64,000 nucleotides of DNA from Trifolium pratense (GCF_020283565.1 NC_060065.1:22122409-22186408), one strand, 5' to 3'. Counted from the stretch's first letter, positions 31,601-42,448 are shown. Notes: generated by a model from the sequence alone, not told the origin. Translations and numbers: made by a program.

Positions 31601-34255
31601 CTCCTTACCACTAGCTTTCTCTTCCACAGCATACACATTTTCAAAATCTTTTTGTGCTTCTTCTTCTTTACATGATTCAAGCTGACGGAGACAAATTTCA
31701 ATCTCCTTGTCCCATTCCTCTTCCAAATCATCGATGAAATTAACAATTACTCTTTCTAAAGGTAAGGATGGTGTTTCTTCCACTAAGACATCTTCTACCA
31801 CTTCCTCAATCACGTCAACCTTGTAACATTGTGGCTCATCATCATGGTGTTTCATAGCTTTGAACACGTTAAACATGACTTGTTCCCCATGTGTTCTCAA
31901 CATAAGTTCTCCCATCTCAACATCAATCAATGCTCTTCCGGTAGCTAAGAATGGTCTACCCAACAACAATGGTTCTACATCTGCATCATCTTCCATATCA
32001 AGGATGACGAAATCCGCCGGGAAAACAAACTCCGCAACTCTTACCAACACATCATGAAGTACGCCGTAAGGATGTACAATAGAACGATCAGCTAAAGAGA
32101 GCTGCATCTTTGTGGGTTTTGCAACTGCTCCGGGTATCTTCTTCATCATTGACAATGGCATTAGGTTGATGCTAGCTCCTAAATCACATAGAGCTCGACC
32201 AACGGAGATGTTACCTATTGAACATGGTATGGTAAAGCTTCCAGGATCCTTCTTCTTTTGAGGAAGTTTCTTTTGGATTATGGCACTACATTCCTCTGTC
32301 ATCTCCACTGTATCATCGTCAAGAGGTTTCCGCTTCTTTGTCATAAGTTCCTTCATGAATTTGGCATAGACAGGCATCTGTTCCAACACTTCAGCAAAAG
32401 GAATGTTAATTTGGAGATCATGAAGCATCTTCATAAACTTTTTGAATTGTTGGTGATCATTAGCCTTTGCCTTCTTCTTGCGCGGATATGGCAATTTAGC
32501 ATGGACAGAATTTTCTTTCTCCTCTACACCCTTGCCTCTCTTTTCAACTAACTTCTCATCATTCTTTTTTTCAATTTTTTTATCTTTCTCCTCTTCAACT
32601 AACTCCTCTTTCTCACTCTCAATCATTTTCTCTAACTCATTCTCAACTTCTCCCTCATTCTCATGTTCAACTTCTCCCTCAACGTTATTTTTTTCTTTCA
32701 CTTCCTCAACACTAGACTCACTCTTTTTCTTCGTTACAATCTCAGGTGAAGGAACCACTCTATTTCTCAAATTAATCGCCTTGCAACTTTCATTCCTCGG
32801 ATTATCCTTTGTAGAACCTTCAAAACCATTATTTTGAGTAGCCGCGAATTGCCTTGACAATTGTCCAACTTGAGTTTCCAAGTTCTTAATTGAAGCTTCA
32901 TGATTCTTGTTGGCAATATCTTGGTTGGCTTTCATTTGATCTTGGCTAACCTTCATAGCTTCGAAGTTCCCTTGAGTCACCTTTATGAATTGAGTAAGTG
33001 TATCCTCTAATTGAGAAGGTCTCCTTTGTTGAGAGTTTTGTGAAGAAGATTGTTGTTGAGATTGATTAGAGTTTTGATTTCCTCCCCAACCAAAGTTTGG
33101 ATGATCTCTCCAACCTGGGTTATAAGTGTTTGAATATGGATCATACTTTGGGTTGTTCCTTTTGAAGTTGGCTAGATACTTTGCCTCTTCTGACCCTTCA
33201 GGAAAACATTGGCCATTAGCATGCCCTTGTCCACAAAAATCACATTTCACCTCATTAGCTGCCATGACTGGCATTTGGGCATTAGGAGTGCTAGTGAGGT
33301 GTTTCAACACAGCTGCCATTTGAGAATTCATCAATGTAGATTGGGCCAAAAGAGCAGTTTGAGTATCAAGCTCTATCATGCCTGCTTTCTTCTTTGCACC
33401 ACGATCATTTTCAACTCTGTACTCATTTTGAGCCATGGATTCCACCAACTCTCTAGCTTGAGTTTGATTTTTATTTTTCAAAGATCCACCTGCCGATGCA
33501 TCTAGAAACATTCTAGTTTGAGCTCTCAATCCTTGTGTGAAATGCTGCATTTGAGTATGACTATCGAGCCCATGCTTAGGACACTTCTTCAGGCTCAGTT
33601 TGAATCTTTCCCAGGCATCATACAATGTTTCGGAGTCTCCTTGCTCAAAACTTGTAATGTCAGCTCTTCTTTCAAGATACTTGTGAATTGGAAAGTACCT
33701 ATCCATGAACTTCATCTCTAGCTCTTGCCAAGTATTGATGGTGTTAGGTGGTATTGTGTCCAGCCAGTCTTTAGCTCTTCCAGTTAACGAGTACTTGAAA
33801 AGCCTTAATCTTTTATCTGATTCAGATACTCCTGGTGGGTCTGTATAGTCACAAGCTTCATAGAAATGCTCCAGGTGGAGATTTGGACATTGTGTTTCTG
33901 CCCCTGAGTACTGATTCTCTTTGAGGGCGCTGAGCACTGAATTCTTGATATCAAATGACACATGATTTCTCGGTTGAAAACCCAGATTGGCAAGCTCTCC
34001 ATTGTTTCTTTGCCCATAGTCACCTAACATCCTCTCAGGCACAACTGGTGGAGGTGGTGGTGGATTTTCAGCCATGATGTTGGCTTCGTTGTCCGATGTG
34101 TTTGGACTAGAAACCGCTTCTTCACTACTTTCTTGTGCAACACCTGCTAACCGGGCAGCCTCTCGGGCTAACCGAACTGCTTTTCTGTTTGCTTTAGCTG
34201 TTTTCTCTATTTCAGGATCAAAGATTAGTTCTCTTGCTACTCTCCTACCTTGCAT
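28685..34255 (-). CDS. Gag-pol polyprotein of Athila-type Ty3/gypsy retrotransposon
   Basis: One uninterrupted frame of about 1856 residues; ATG at 34255 (a TTG two codons upstream is not a start). In order: retrotransposon gag (about 90-330, WQELEMKFMDRYFP), zinc knuckle CDFCGQGHANGQC near 337, a Lys/Glu-rich linker, aspartic protease DLGASINLMPLS near 690, reverse transcriptase with the FMDDFSVFG box near 1137, RNase H (LMCDASDYAVGAVLGQ), integrase zinc finger ending CDNCQ near 1533, and the integrase core (DFMGPF, then SDGGKHF, then the Glu of SGQVEVSN). The domain order RT-RH-INT marks Ty3/gypsy. All catalytic motifs are visible, so the element may be competent. It copies itself through RNA in virus-like particles in the cytoplasm. 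Confidence 0.95.
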   Translation of the reverse strand: MQGRRVARELIFDPEIEKTAKANRKAVRLAREAARLAGVAQESSEEAVSSPNTSDNEANIMAENPPPPPPVVPERMLGDYGQRNNGELANLGFQPRNHVSFDIKNSVLSALKENQYSGAETQCPNLHLEHFYEACDYTDPPGVSESDKRLRLFKYSLTGRAKDWLDTIPPNTINTWQELEMKFMDRYFPIHKYLERRADITSFEQGDSETLYDAWERFKLSLKKCPKHGLDSHTQMQHFTQGLRAQTRMFLDASAGGSLKNKNQTQARELVESMAQNEYRVENDRGAKKKAGMIELDTQTALLAQSTLMNSQMAAVLKHLTSTPNAQMPVMAANEVKCDFCGQGHANGQCFPEGSEEAKYLANFKRNNPKYDPYSNTYNPGWRDHPNFGWGGNQNSNQSQQQSSSQNSQQRRPSQLEDTLTQFIKVTQGNFEAMKVSQDQMKANQDIANKNHEASIKNLETQVGQLSRQFAATQNNGFEGSTKDNPRNESCKAINLRNRVVPSPEIVTKKKSESSVEEVKEKNNVEGEVEHENEGEVENELEKMIESEKEELVEEEKDKKIEKKNDEKLVEKRGKGVEEKENSVHAKLPYPRKKKAKANDHQQFKKFMKMLHDLQINIPFAEVLEQMPVYAKFMKELMTKKRKPLDDDTVEMTEECSAIIQKKLPQKKKDPGSFTIPCSIGNISVGRALCDLGASINLMPLSMMKKIPGAVAKPTKMQLSLADRSIVHPYGVLHDVLVRVAEFVFPADFVILDMEDDADVEPLLLGRPFLATGRALIDVEMGELMLRTHGEQVMFNVFKAMKHHDDEPQCYKVDVIEEVVEDVLVEETPSLPLERVIVNFIDDLEEEWDKEIEICLRQLESCKEEEAQKDFENVYAVEEKASGKEDLKVTIPELKELPPHLKYVFLGEDASQPAIISSRLSSLEAEKLTRVLRENKEAMGWSISDLKGISPGFCMHKIKMEDEYKPVVQPQRRLNPTMKEVVKKEVLKLLEAGMIYPISDSAWVSPVHVVPKKGGMTVVRNEKNELIPTRTVTGWRMCIDYRRLNSATRKDHFPLPFMDQMLERLAGQAYYCFLDGYSGYNQIVVDPEDQEKTAFTCPFGVFAYRKMPFGLCNAPATFQRCMLSIFADMMEDTIEVFMDDFSVFGKSFDKCLANLNAVLKRCISTNLVLNWEKCHFMVKEGIVLGHKISSKGIQVDQAKIEVIKELPPPVNVKGVRSFLGHAGFYRRFIKDFSKIAKPLSNLLVKENEFKFDNECLNAFVVIKEKLVTAPIIVAPNWDLPFELMCDASDYAVGAVLGQRHAKFFHAIYYASKVLNENQINYTTTEKELLAIVFALEKFRSYLIGSKVVVFSDHSALKYLLTKGDSKPRLLRWVLLLQEFDLEIKDKKGVENVVADHLSRLENPMVTTKEKCINEEFPDEKLLMVSQRPWFADMANFKAGNEIPEDYSYQQKKKFFRDANFYFWDDPYLFKVGQDGLIRRCVDEEEAQSIMWHCHSSPYGGHHSGPRTAAKVLQSGFFWPTLFADCVEFARRCDNCQRTGNVSKWDEMPLNQMLEVEPFDCWGIDFMGPFPSSRSNLHILVCVDYVTKWVEAIPCQANDSHTVVKFLKENIFTRFGVPRILISDGGKHFCNKYLENVLEKYNVKHKVATPYHPQTSGQVEVSNRQLKQILEKTVSTSRKDWSMKLNDTLWAYRTAFKTHLGFSLYQLVYGKSCHLPVELEHKAYWAVKFLNFDAGLAGEKRLLKLNELEEWRMQAYENAVIFKARTKKYHDKGLVRKEFKKGQQVLLFNSRLRLFPGKLMSRWSGPFVIKEVFPHGAVEIFTPGEEEKSFKVNGQRLKFYKGGDFNRHKVAVLFEDP

Positions 34256-34433
34256 AAACAACCAGAAAATACCTTAAGAAGCAACTGCACTACACAAGAA
34301 TGAAAATGAAAATAAAATTCAGAACTTATATTTTTTTTTATATATATTTATAATTAAAATAAACAAAAACTTAATCAATAAAACAATAAAATTTAAAAGT
34401 ATGACTCAATCGCCTTGTTGATTTAATCAACAA

Positions 34434-34451
34434 TCCCCGGCAACGGCGCCA
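34434..34451 (-). other. Primer binding site, tRNA-Asp type
   Basis: Minus-strand TGGCGCCGTTGCCGGGGA lies six bases inside the 5' LTR and is complementary to the 3' end of plant tRNA-Asp, the primer usual for Athila elements. It fixes the right LTR as the 5' LTR. Confidence 0.9.
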
Positions 34452-34457
34452 AAAACT

Positions 34458-35635
34458 TGATAGAAATTTAGCAAGTGTACTAAATAGCCGTCAAGTAGTA
34501 TAATAAAATCGTTCTTTCCGCAGGGATTGTTGTAAATCAATTGTAAATTGGAGACATACTCATGTAAATTGACATAAATTGTAAAAAGGGGGTTCTTGTT
34601 TGGTTTCAAGTTTAAATTTCAAAACTTTGGAATTTCTTTGGTGTTTAGATTGATGTAAGAAAAGCGATTGGTCCTTTTTGGGTCATCTAATTACTATTTC
34701 TCTTGGTAACGCCATGTATGATAACGAATTATTCAAATTAGTTTCATGATTTGATTAAAACACAATTGATTATGCCCAATGTCTTGGTAACATAATCCTC
34801 TCTCATGATCATCAATCCCTAATTTCTTAGTAAGACCTATGATCATGTGAGGAAGGAAAACTTTAATCTTTTAATCTCAATTAACAATCCAAAATTTCTT
34901 AAGTGAAAATTAATTGATCAATCGTTCCTAGATCGATGATTTATTCCTATCGTCATAGTAAAACAAATCATTGCAATCATCATATAAGTCGCGAATTCAT
35001 ACAAAGCATTAAGCACAAAGAACAATCAATAGAAACTAACTTCGTAATTCATTAATCATATCATATGACAATCACATAGTTCAAGATCAAAAGTAATTAG
35101 AATCACCTAAGGACCAATCATGAGAATTTAGCTAGACATTGCAAATTCAGAAATTACATCAAATAAAATGAAAGAAAGCATTATTACAAGAAGAATCTTG
35201 ATGTGTTTCCACACTTGAATCCTTGCTTGGTCGCTCTTGATCCTCCAAAATCGCTCCAAATGCTGTTCTCAGTGTCAAAAATTCGATCATGATCCAGATC
35301 TGAAGTTTCCCTTTTATAAAACTGATCAAAAATAACGTTTTCCGCCTGAGGCACAGAATTTCCGCCCCAGGCGTAAAAAATTACGTTTCAGGCACAAGAA
35401 ATTCGCCTGAAACGGCAAAACAGTGAGCAATCTTGGTTCTTCAGCAAAAATTCCGCCTCAGGCGGAAAAACTTCCGCCCCAGGCGTAAAAGTACTTCAAT
35501 TTCCACCAATTTTTATCTGCTATCTTCCTTCGCATGTAGCTTCAAATCAATGTCTTATTCTTCATGATTTAAGTCAAAAACCTCTAAAATCACTTGAAAA
35601 TGGTCTTTATTTCCATGTAATGACTAATGTCATCA
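34458..35635 (-). repeat. 5' LTR of Athila-type element (1178 bp)
   Basis: Same ends and length as the left LTR, with no difference seen by eye. In the element's sense the CCGCC motif cluster (about 35490-35335) precedes a TATA-like box at about 35313-35326, so the cluster lies in U3 directly upstream of the probable transcript start. Confidence 0.95.
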
Positions 35636-35640
35636 AAAGC
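35636..35640. repeat. Target duplication of Athila-type element, right
   Basis: AAAGC, matching 24067-24071. Confidence 0.9.
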
Positions 35641-37310
35641 TTAATCTCTCCAACATTCCCCTCAAAAAACTCCAATCTACACGATCATATGCCTTACTTA
35701 TATCAATTTTTAATGCCAAATCCCCCCTCCTTCCTCTAGTCTTTCTCTTCATAGCATGAATGGTTTCAATGGCTATTAAAGCATTATCAAGTATTGACCT
35801 TCCTTCAATAAAAGCAGACTGCTCCGGGGATATACATCTATCAATAAATTCCTTTAACCTGTTAGCAAGCAGCTTGGACACCATTTTATACAACACATTA
35901 CAAAGGGAAATAGGGCGTAAATCCCGCATAGACATCGGATTATCACATTTAGGAATCAGACATATATTAGTATCATTCAAACTAGTAGGAAAGTAACCTC
36001 TATCAAGCCATAATTTAGCAGCCGTGAATACATCATCACCACACATGCTCCAAAAGTGCTGAAAAAATGCCGGATTAAAACCATCGGGTCCTGGTGCCTT
36101 ATCCGGGTGCATATGAAAGAGTGCATCCTTCAGCTCCTCTCTAGTTATTGGGGCTGTGAGCCTCTCGTTATCATCTGGTGATATTTTATTGCAGATAAGA
36201 CGCAACACCGATTCATGTGTACCATTACTAGGCTTAAACAACTCATCAAAGTATTTTTGAGCCACATCACACAGACTTTTTTGACTGGATACCTCCTCTC
36301 CCTCCTCATTCACAAGCTTAGATATCTTCTTCCTTCTTCTTCTAGCTGTGGCCGACATGTGAAAAAACTTAGTGTTGAGGTCACCTTCCTTGAGCCAATG
36401 CATTTTTGCACGTTGCTTCCAGTATGCTTCTTCTTGAATAAGCAATTTTGCATGTCTTTCGCTAACCTCCTTGTACCATCTTCCACTCGTTTCACTGGAT
36501 TGCCCTCGTAGTTCCTCCAACTCCCTTCCACACTCTCTAATTTCCTCTTTAAATTTTGTTCTTTTTCTTCTTCCCCATTCAATAAGCTTAGTAGAACACC
36601 CCTCTACACGTTCCTCCATCTCTCTCAATTCACCCACTCCCCATCCATCATGTACCACCTCCCCCACATCTTCCTCTTGTAGCCAGCTATTCTCGAACTT
36701 GAAAAAATAGTTACTTCGGACCTGTGTAGAAGGCTCACACTGAAGAAGTATAGGACTATGGTCTGAGTGAGATGTTAACAAGTTGGAGAGCTTCACATTC
36801 GGGAAAAGGTGCAACCAATCAGGGTTTGCCATAGCACGGTCAAGTCGTTCCTCTATCATGTGAGGTGTCCCTCGACTCTTCACCCAAGTAAACGAGTATC
36901 CAGCCATCTCAATATCAGATAAATCACAATCATTGACTGCTTGTCGGAAACCAGAGCACAACCAGTTGGGATGAGGATGCACCCCTCTTTTATCCTCTTG
37001 AGATAGAAGATCATTGAAGTCCCCAATAATACACCAAGGGAGTTGTGACATATCACACAAATCCCTAAGCAACTGCCATGCATTTCTTCTTCTGCCCCGC
37101 TCTGGATAGCCGTAATAACAAGTTATTCTCCAATCACCTTTATTTTGGTCTTCTACCAGAAGATTAATGAAGTTACGACTGTAGTTCATCACTCTACAAC
37201 TACTACTCTCCTTCCACATAACAGCTAAACCACCGCTACACCCTTCCACATCAATTGATAGGCACGAATCATAACCCATCAAAACCCGAATATTCTCCAT
37301 GTTCCTTGCA
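35641..37310 (-). pseudogene. LINE (L1-type), 5' half: endonuclease and RT start
   Basis: The frame from about 37300 to 35641 encodes most of the apurinic-type endonuclease (WCIIGDFNDL, SHSDHSPILL) and the N-terminal RT (HPDKAPGPDGFNPAFFQ, LRPISLCNVLYKM, LKIDISKAYDRVDW). The first roughly 70 residues of the endonuclease are missing, the usual 5' truncation. The frame stops only where the Athila-type element inserted; across the insertion the reading frame resumes at 24066 once one copy of the duplicated AAAGC is discounted. The 5' half itself has no stop. Confidence 0.92.
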
Positions 37311-39441
37311 TACGATAAAAGTAGAGAAATGCTAACAAATATTTTTATGGGTACTATTTAGGAAGTTAAAAAAAATTGAAATTTTAAAAATTATTTTTTT
37401 CTAAATAAAACCTACCACGTATTTTATTTTTTGACTTCTTAACAACTATTTTAATATACTTGTTAGCGTGATCCTTAAAAAATTAATAACATATTAGAAA
37501 TTGATTTCATGAAGTCAAGAAAAAACACATAATCAAGAGATTTCAATCATGACCTCAATCATTTATTAAAAATATAGGACAAGTTTGTATTCTCAATTCA
37601 ACAAATAACTTTAAAATGCAATTCAAAACACAAACATCTCTCCTATTTTCTAGCTAACCTTTGAAATTTGCCATTGTGTAAGTAAATGTATATAATCCAC
37701 TTTCAACACATCATATCTATTTCTACTTTTAGCACTCTCTCTCCATGTGTGCCTAACAATGTACTATATAGTTTGAAAACTTAAGCTGTGCCATAATCTT
37801 CTGTCGGCTAGTAACATTAACATACCATTTTGCATTCAATTTTTATTCCCTACCAAAGACTATTATGATCATGATTTCCTTGAATTCAACTATTTTTTTC
37901 CTAGATGTCAAATATCAAACACAAGACTAGTCATTAGAATTTATTTTTATAGTTGCATTTACTTAAGAAACCTAAAGAAAATAAATGGAAATTAATTAAA
38001 TGTTGGGTGAGTAACCATTTCTCACTGCCTAGTGAACAGCATCAAGTATACATGACACCATATATACATGCAGTTTTTTGGGCGGTATTGCTCCTATTTA
38101 TGTATAAAGAAGATATAATATTTCATTTATTTAAAGTTAGGTAGAGTTTTCCATCATTTGATTTTTATGCACAATAAATATATAAGTCAATGGGAGAAGT
38201 TAAGAACTTCACCAATTAGTGATCCCACTTGGGTTCTATTTGGTACGTAACAAGACATGAGTATGAACAATTCGCGATACATTTTCTTGCAAGACCAAAA
38301 TCCTCACTTCTTAGAATTTGATTTCAATTACCCTTATAAAACCAACTTATAAAATAAGACAAGTTTATCACTTGGTTTAAGTTATATTTCATTTGATCTG
38401 GTATTCTCAACACATGCTATAAAAGGATTAGACATTTAATGTGTAACTCGATTGACCCGATAATAGATGGTCCAACGAATTTTAAAATATAAGCTCTGAT
38501 TTTAGCTTAAAATTTGGATCGGACCTAATCTTTACGAAATTAATTTGTAAAATGATGTCCGCTTTTCTCTTAACTTATCTAAAAAAATGTGATCGATGCG
38601 GGACTCTTTTAACATCACTTAAATTTCAGGGTTGTTATATTTGAAATTTTTAGTTGCATATGCATTGTTTCCCTAATCTATCTTGATTATTGATTAATAT
38701 TATATGTTTATCGTTTTCTTGGGTACAAGAAAACATATGAAAACATAGATATTTGTACTAAGTACATTATTATAAACTAGTCAATTTATATAATTTAATT
38801 TATAATCCACTTCAATTTAATTTAATCGTTTAATTGAGAAATTAAGGGAAAGTGTTACCACCATGGACAAACCGGTTTGTCCGTTTCATCCCACATTGTG
38901 TATCTTTCTAAAAAAAATTAGTCATATACGTTATTTTCTTTAGCTTTCTTTTTTATACATTGAAATTTGAAGCCATGGGGTCAGTTTATTTGAATTTATA
39001 TGAACATTAACTATATGTCCACTGTGCCATGACCACAAAAGGAAAAAAAAAAAAAAGATTGAAGAAGACATTTGACAAGATTATTTGTAGCCTATTAGGT
39101 GTATGGATGTTTGAGCAAACAAGTGGTTAATTACATCTACATATGCTTGTCATGCAAACGTAAGGGTGATTATTATGATTACATAAGAAATGACAACTTG
39201 CATTGTTACCTTTTCTGCAAAGACGCTCATGGAGAAAAGAAAAGAAAAGCTATGGTGGATACCAGTGTTACTGCATGCAAATATAATACCTTATGTCGGG
39301 GAAATGGGGCTTAATAACAAGCTCTGTTATTCTCTGTACTTAAAGTAATTAAAGTAACCTTTTATGTGATCAGTGCTTTTTTATGATTCTGCTCTTCTAA
39401 CTTTAACTTGTATTAGTAGTTTTTAAATAATCTTTTTCATG
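37311..39441. other. Intergenic, nothing firm
   Basis: AT-rich DNA. About 38430-38640 (GGATCGGACCTAATC, later GATGCGGGACTCTTTTAACA) resembles degenerate LTR-like repeats common in legumes, but no pair of ends was found. The frame at 39099-39314 is not recognisable as a gene. Confidence 0.4.
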
Positions 39442-39623
39442 AGGAATACTTAGATAGGCACAAGCCTAAATGAAGAATATTTAGGCACACTCACATAACT
39501 AAAAAAATTTAAAGATAAACTAATTGAGTGATATGACTAATTTATTTTTCTTTTAAATTCATTTCATGTAAGTGTGTGCCCAAATATTTTCATTTAGGTT
39601 TGTGCCTATCTAAGTGTTTCTCC
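39442..39623. mobile_element. MITE, long inverted repeats (family 1)
   Basis: Arms of about 55 bases are inverted copies: GAGGAATACTTAGATAGGCACAAGCCTAAAT on the left, returning on the right as ATTTAGGTTTGTGCCTATCTAAGTG. It shares its layout and the GGCACAAGC-TAAAT words with 43701-43871 in the cyclin intron, so the two belong to one family. Confidence 0.7.
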
Positions 39624-39989
39624 TTCTTCATATTGGTGTAAAAGCCAGCTCTTTAGTAGTTGCTACCTATCTTCCACTTCATACATAAAATATCTGTTTG
39701 GTTGGAAGGAAAGTGAAAAGAAAGAAAAACATGAAAACCGATCAATAAACTTAATCTAAATCATAGTCTAAAGTTATTCTTCTTCGATTTCCATACTTTC
39801 CTTCTTTTTCACTTTTTTTTCCTTCAAACTAGACGGATTCGAAAATCTACCTGAGAGAATGAATGATCACTTAGATATGCAAATAATTATTGATTGACGC
39901 TAGTGGGGCCAAATAGTGAATTTGCTTCAGAAATTTGCCTCACTAGATTCCATAGAGTCTTATTATAGTTTCTTTTCATTCTTCAGTAA

Positions 39990-41015
39990 GACTACTTATA
40001 ATGGTGTTGGATTTAGGGTGTTGAATGATAATCAACATGTTGAAACCATTGTAGTGGAATATTTAATGTGATGTGGAGGAGGGAGATGATGAAATTATTC
40101 AACATGTTGAATCTGCCACTTGTCAGCTGTTGATTGGTTCGCTGAATTTTTATGATTTTTATCCTTTGAACTCAATTATCTCATTGCAAATTAATTTTTT
40201 ATTTTTTTATTTTTTAACCAAAATTCGTGATTTTTTTTTCTCTACAAATAGAGACTTGGTTCATTTCATTTGGACACAGAAAAAAAAACCAAGTTTTTCA
40301 CTATCTTAATCTATTATTATCTTTCTAATTAGTCTTTCTTTTAAAGTTTTAATTTTTTTTAGTGAAATGGATCCCAACAATTCTTCTAATTATCCCAACA
40401 ATTCTCAAAATCCCAACAATTATCAAAACTCCAACAATTATTAAAATCCCAACAATTATCAAAATTCAAATCAATTTTTCAACCAACATCCTCAAAACAC
40501 GCCTAATTTTGGTTTAACACCAAATTTCAACCAATCATCATTTGTTCCAAACTTTCATACATATTATGGATCTATGCTGAGAAATTCATCTCAAACACCC
40601 CCGTTTAATGGTTACATGCCGATGGTTAATGAAAATTTTTCGAGTGGTTGTATTGCATTTTAAGTTAATTTGTATCGTACTAATTACGTTATTTGTGTGA
40701 TGTATTGCATTTTAAATTAAGAAAATAAAAAAATATTTAAATAAATTTTGTTAAGTGTATTATTTTAATTTAATTTTAATCGATAATTATAATTTTATTT
40801 AATCATAAAAACAAAAATTTAAATTTAAATAAGAATATGAAATAGAAAGTGGTGGGGTAGAGAAAGTGGTGGGGTAGGGTGTTGAATAGAAAAACCATTG
40901 GAGAGTATAAAAGTTGAATGTGTGTTGAATGATTAGGTGGAAGAAAGAGAAAATGATGTAAAGTGAAAAAGTGGGTGTTGAAGGTGTTGAATGGTTAAAA
41001 CCATTGTAAGTAGTC
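39990..41015. mobile_element. Harbinger-like element with Asn-rich ORF remnant
   Basis: Terminal inverted repeats GACTACTTATAATGG and CCATTGTAAGTAGTC, flanked by TAA at 39987-39989 and 41016-41018, fit PIF/Harbinger. Inside, an ATG at 40369 opens an Asn/Pro/Gln-rich stretch (MDPNNSSNYPNNSQNPNNY) with a stop at 40441, then more of the same composition (NGYMPMVNENFS) up to 40662. This looks like the N-terminus of an ORF1-type protein, truncated; the assignment is tentative. Confidence 0.65.
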
Positions 41016-41192
41016 TAATAAGAACAAATGGCAAACTTACAAAGTACTTAATTCAGAATCATGTGCTAGTTAAAGCTATAGCAATACCCAATAATATACA
41101 AGATATTTTTCAGTGGGATGCAAGTTCATAAAATAAGTGGAACAAATAATTCAAATTGTACATTTTAGATGTATATGGAAGTAGAGTAATAT

Positions 41193-41734
41193 CAAGGTTA
41201 TCAAAACCGGACCGGACCGGCCGGTCGGACCGGTCGGACCGTGAACCGGTCATAAAAACGGTTCGGTTTTGAGCAAAAAACGGATAGGAAACCGACCGGC
41301 AAAAAACCGCTTGAACCGGGGTCGAACCGGGTCGAACCGGTGAACCGGCCGGGCGGTTCAAGCGGTTTTGCAGATTTTTTAATTTTTTTCAAAAAAAATA
41401 GGGCAAAACGACGTCGTTTTAACTTTTTTTTTTTAAAAAAAAATATGAAACAAATCAACGACGTCGTAGGAATAGGAAAGATTTTTGTTTTTCATCTATT
41501 TTTCATTTGGTTTGAATTATAAATTTTATTTTATTTTGACTTGTGATATTTTATCTTTTTAATGTGTGAAATTATGAAATATTGAGCAATTATTCATATA
41601 TTTTTATTTATATATTAATTAAAATATATATTTAATTAAAAACGGTTCGACCCCGATTGAACCCGGTCCGACCAATTGAACCTCGAACCGGTGAGCTCGC
41701 CGGTTCGATGACCGGTCCGGTTCTGACAACCTTG
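41193..41734. mobile_element. hAT-like non-autonomous element (542 bp)
   Basis: Ends CAAGGTTATCAAAACCGG and CCGGTTCTGACAACCTTG are inverted copies. The 8-base duplication AGTAATAT at 41185-41192 and 41735-41742 fits the hAT superfamily. The arms are packed with GGACCGG/GAACCGG words and the centre has the palindrome AAACGACGTCGTTT. No transposase. Confidence 0.8.
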
Positions 41735-41742
41735 AGTAATAT

Positions 41743-42448
41743 AATATCATGTATAACTTCCAAATTACTTTGGGGTCACTCAATGAGCCCATGAATCACA
41801 TGATTTATTTAAAGAATGAGTCAAGAAAAAAAAAGGTGAAAAATCAGAGAAATATATGAAACCAATATGATATTATTATTGAATTCAATTCAATACACAG
41901 CGCAGAGGAGAAGGCCCCAAAGACCTTTTCACCTCCATTATCAAAGCCACTATGTAAAGAGAGTTTACCTCTCTTTCAAAACCAATAAAAAATGCAAGTA
42001 TATAATAAAAAAAAAAAAACTATATACACGTGTTTCCCATCACACGCATTGGACACCAAGCAATGGAGTCCTGTATAGTTAGGCCAAAACTCAAGGCCAA
42101 AAAAATCACATAAAACACTCGTCATTGGCACGTGCCAAGTCCATCTTCACACGTACCATCAGAAAAGTCCACGAAATTTAGCCATAATCTTTAACTTATT
42201 TCTGTTGTTTTGTTTTGTTGAGGGTATCCTTTCTAAAGGAAACTGAGTTATGCTTGAAAAGAAACTTCACTTTCACTCGTAAAAGGAAAAATAATTAAAT
42301 ACTCTCCAAATCCAAACCCATCAAACCTCCATACATACAGTAGTTAATTTTTAATTGTGAAAACCCTCTTTAAAGTGTTGAGGTTTATGGACAACCTGGC
42401 CCGTCTTATTTCCTCTTGTTCCTTTATTACTCTTGTTTCTTTTTCTTT
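41743..42448. other. Cyclin 3' flank, no gene
   Basis: Non-coding DNA downstream of the cyclin stop codon, which lies at 42449 on the minus strand. Includes CACGTG and TGGCACGTGCCA words at about 42025 and 42125. Nothing else recognised. Confidence 0.4.

Noticed and set aside
32478..32837. Ser/Phe-rich plus-strand frame inside gag-pol
   Set aside because: Antisense of the Glu/Lys-rich linker of the polyprotein.
24072..35635. The 1178-bp direct repeats as a segmental duplication
   Set aside because: PBS, polypurine tract, target duplication and gag-pol between them show they are LTRs.
39099..39314. 71-residue plus-strand frame as a gene
   Set aside because: No recognisable domain, no supporting promoter or splice structure, and composition like the flanking DNA.
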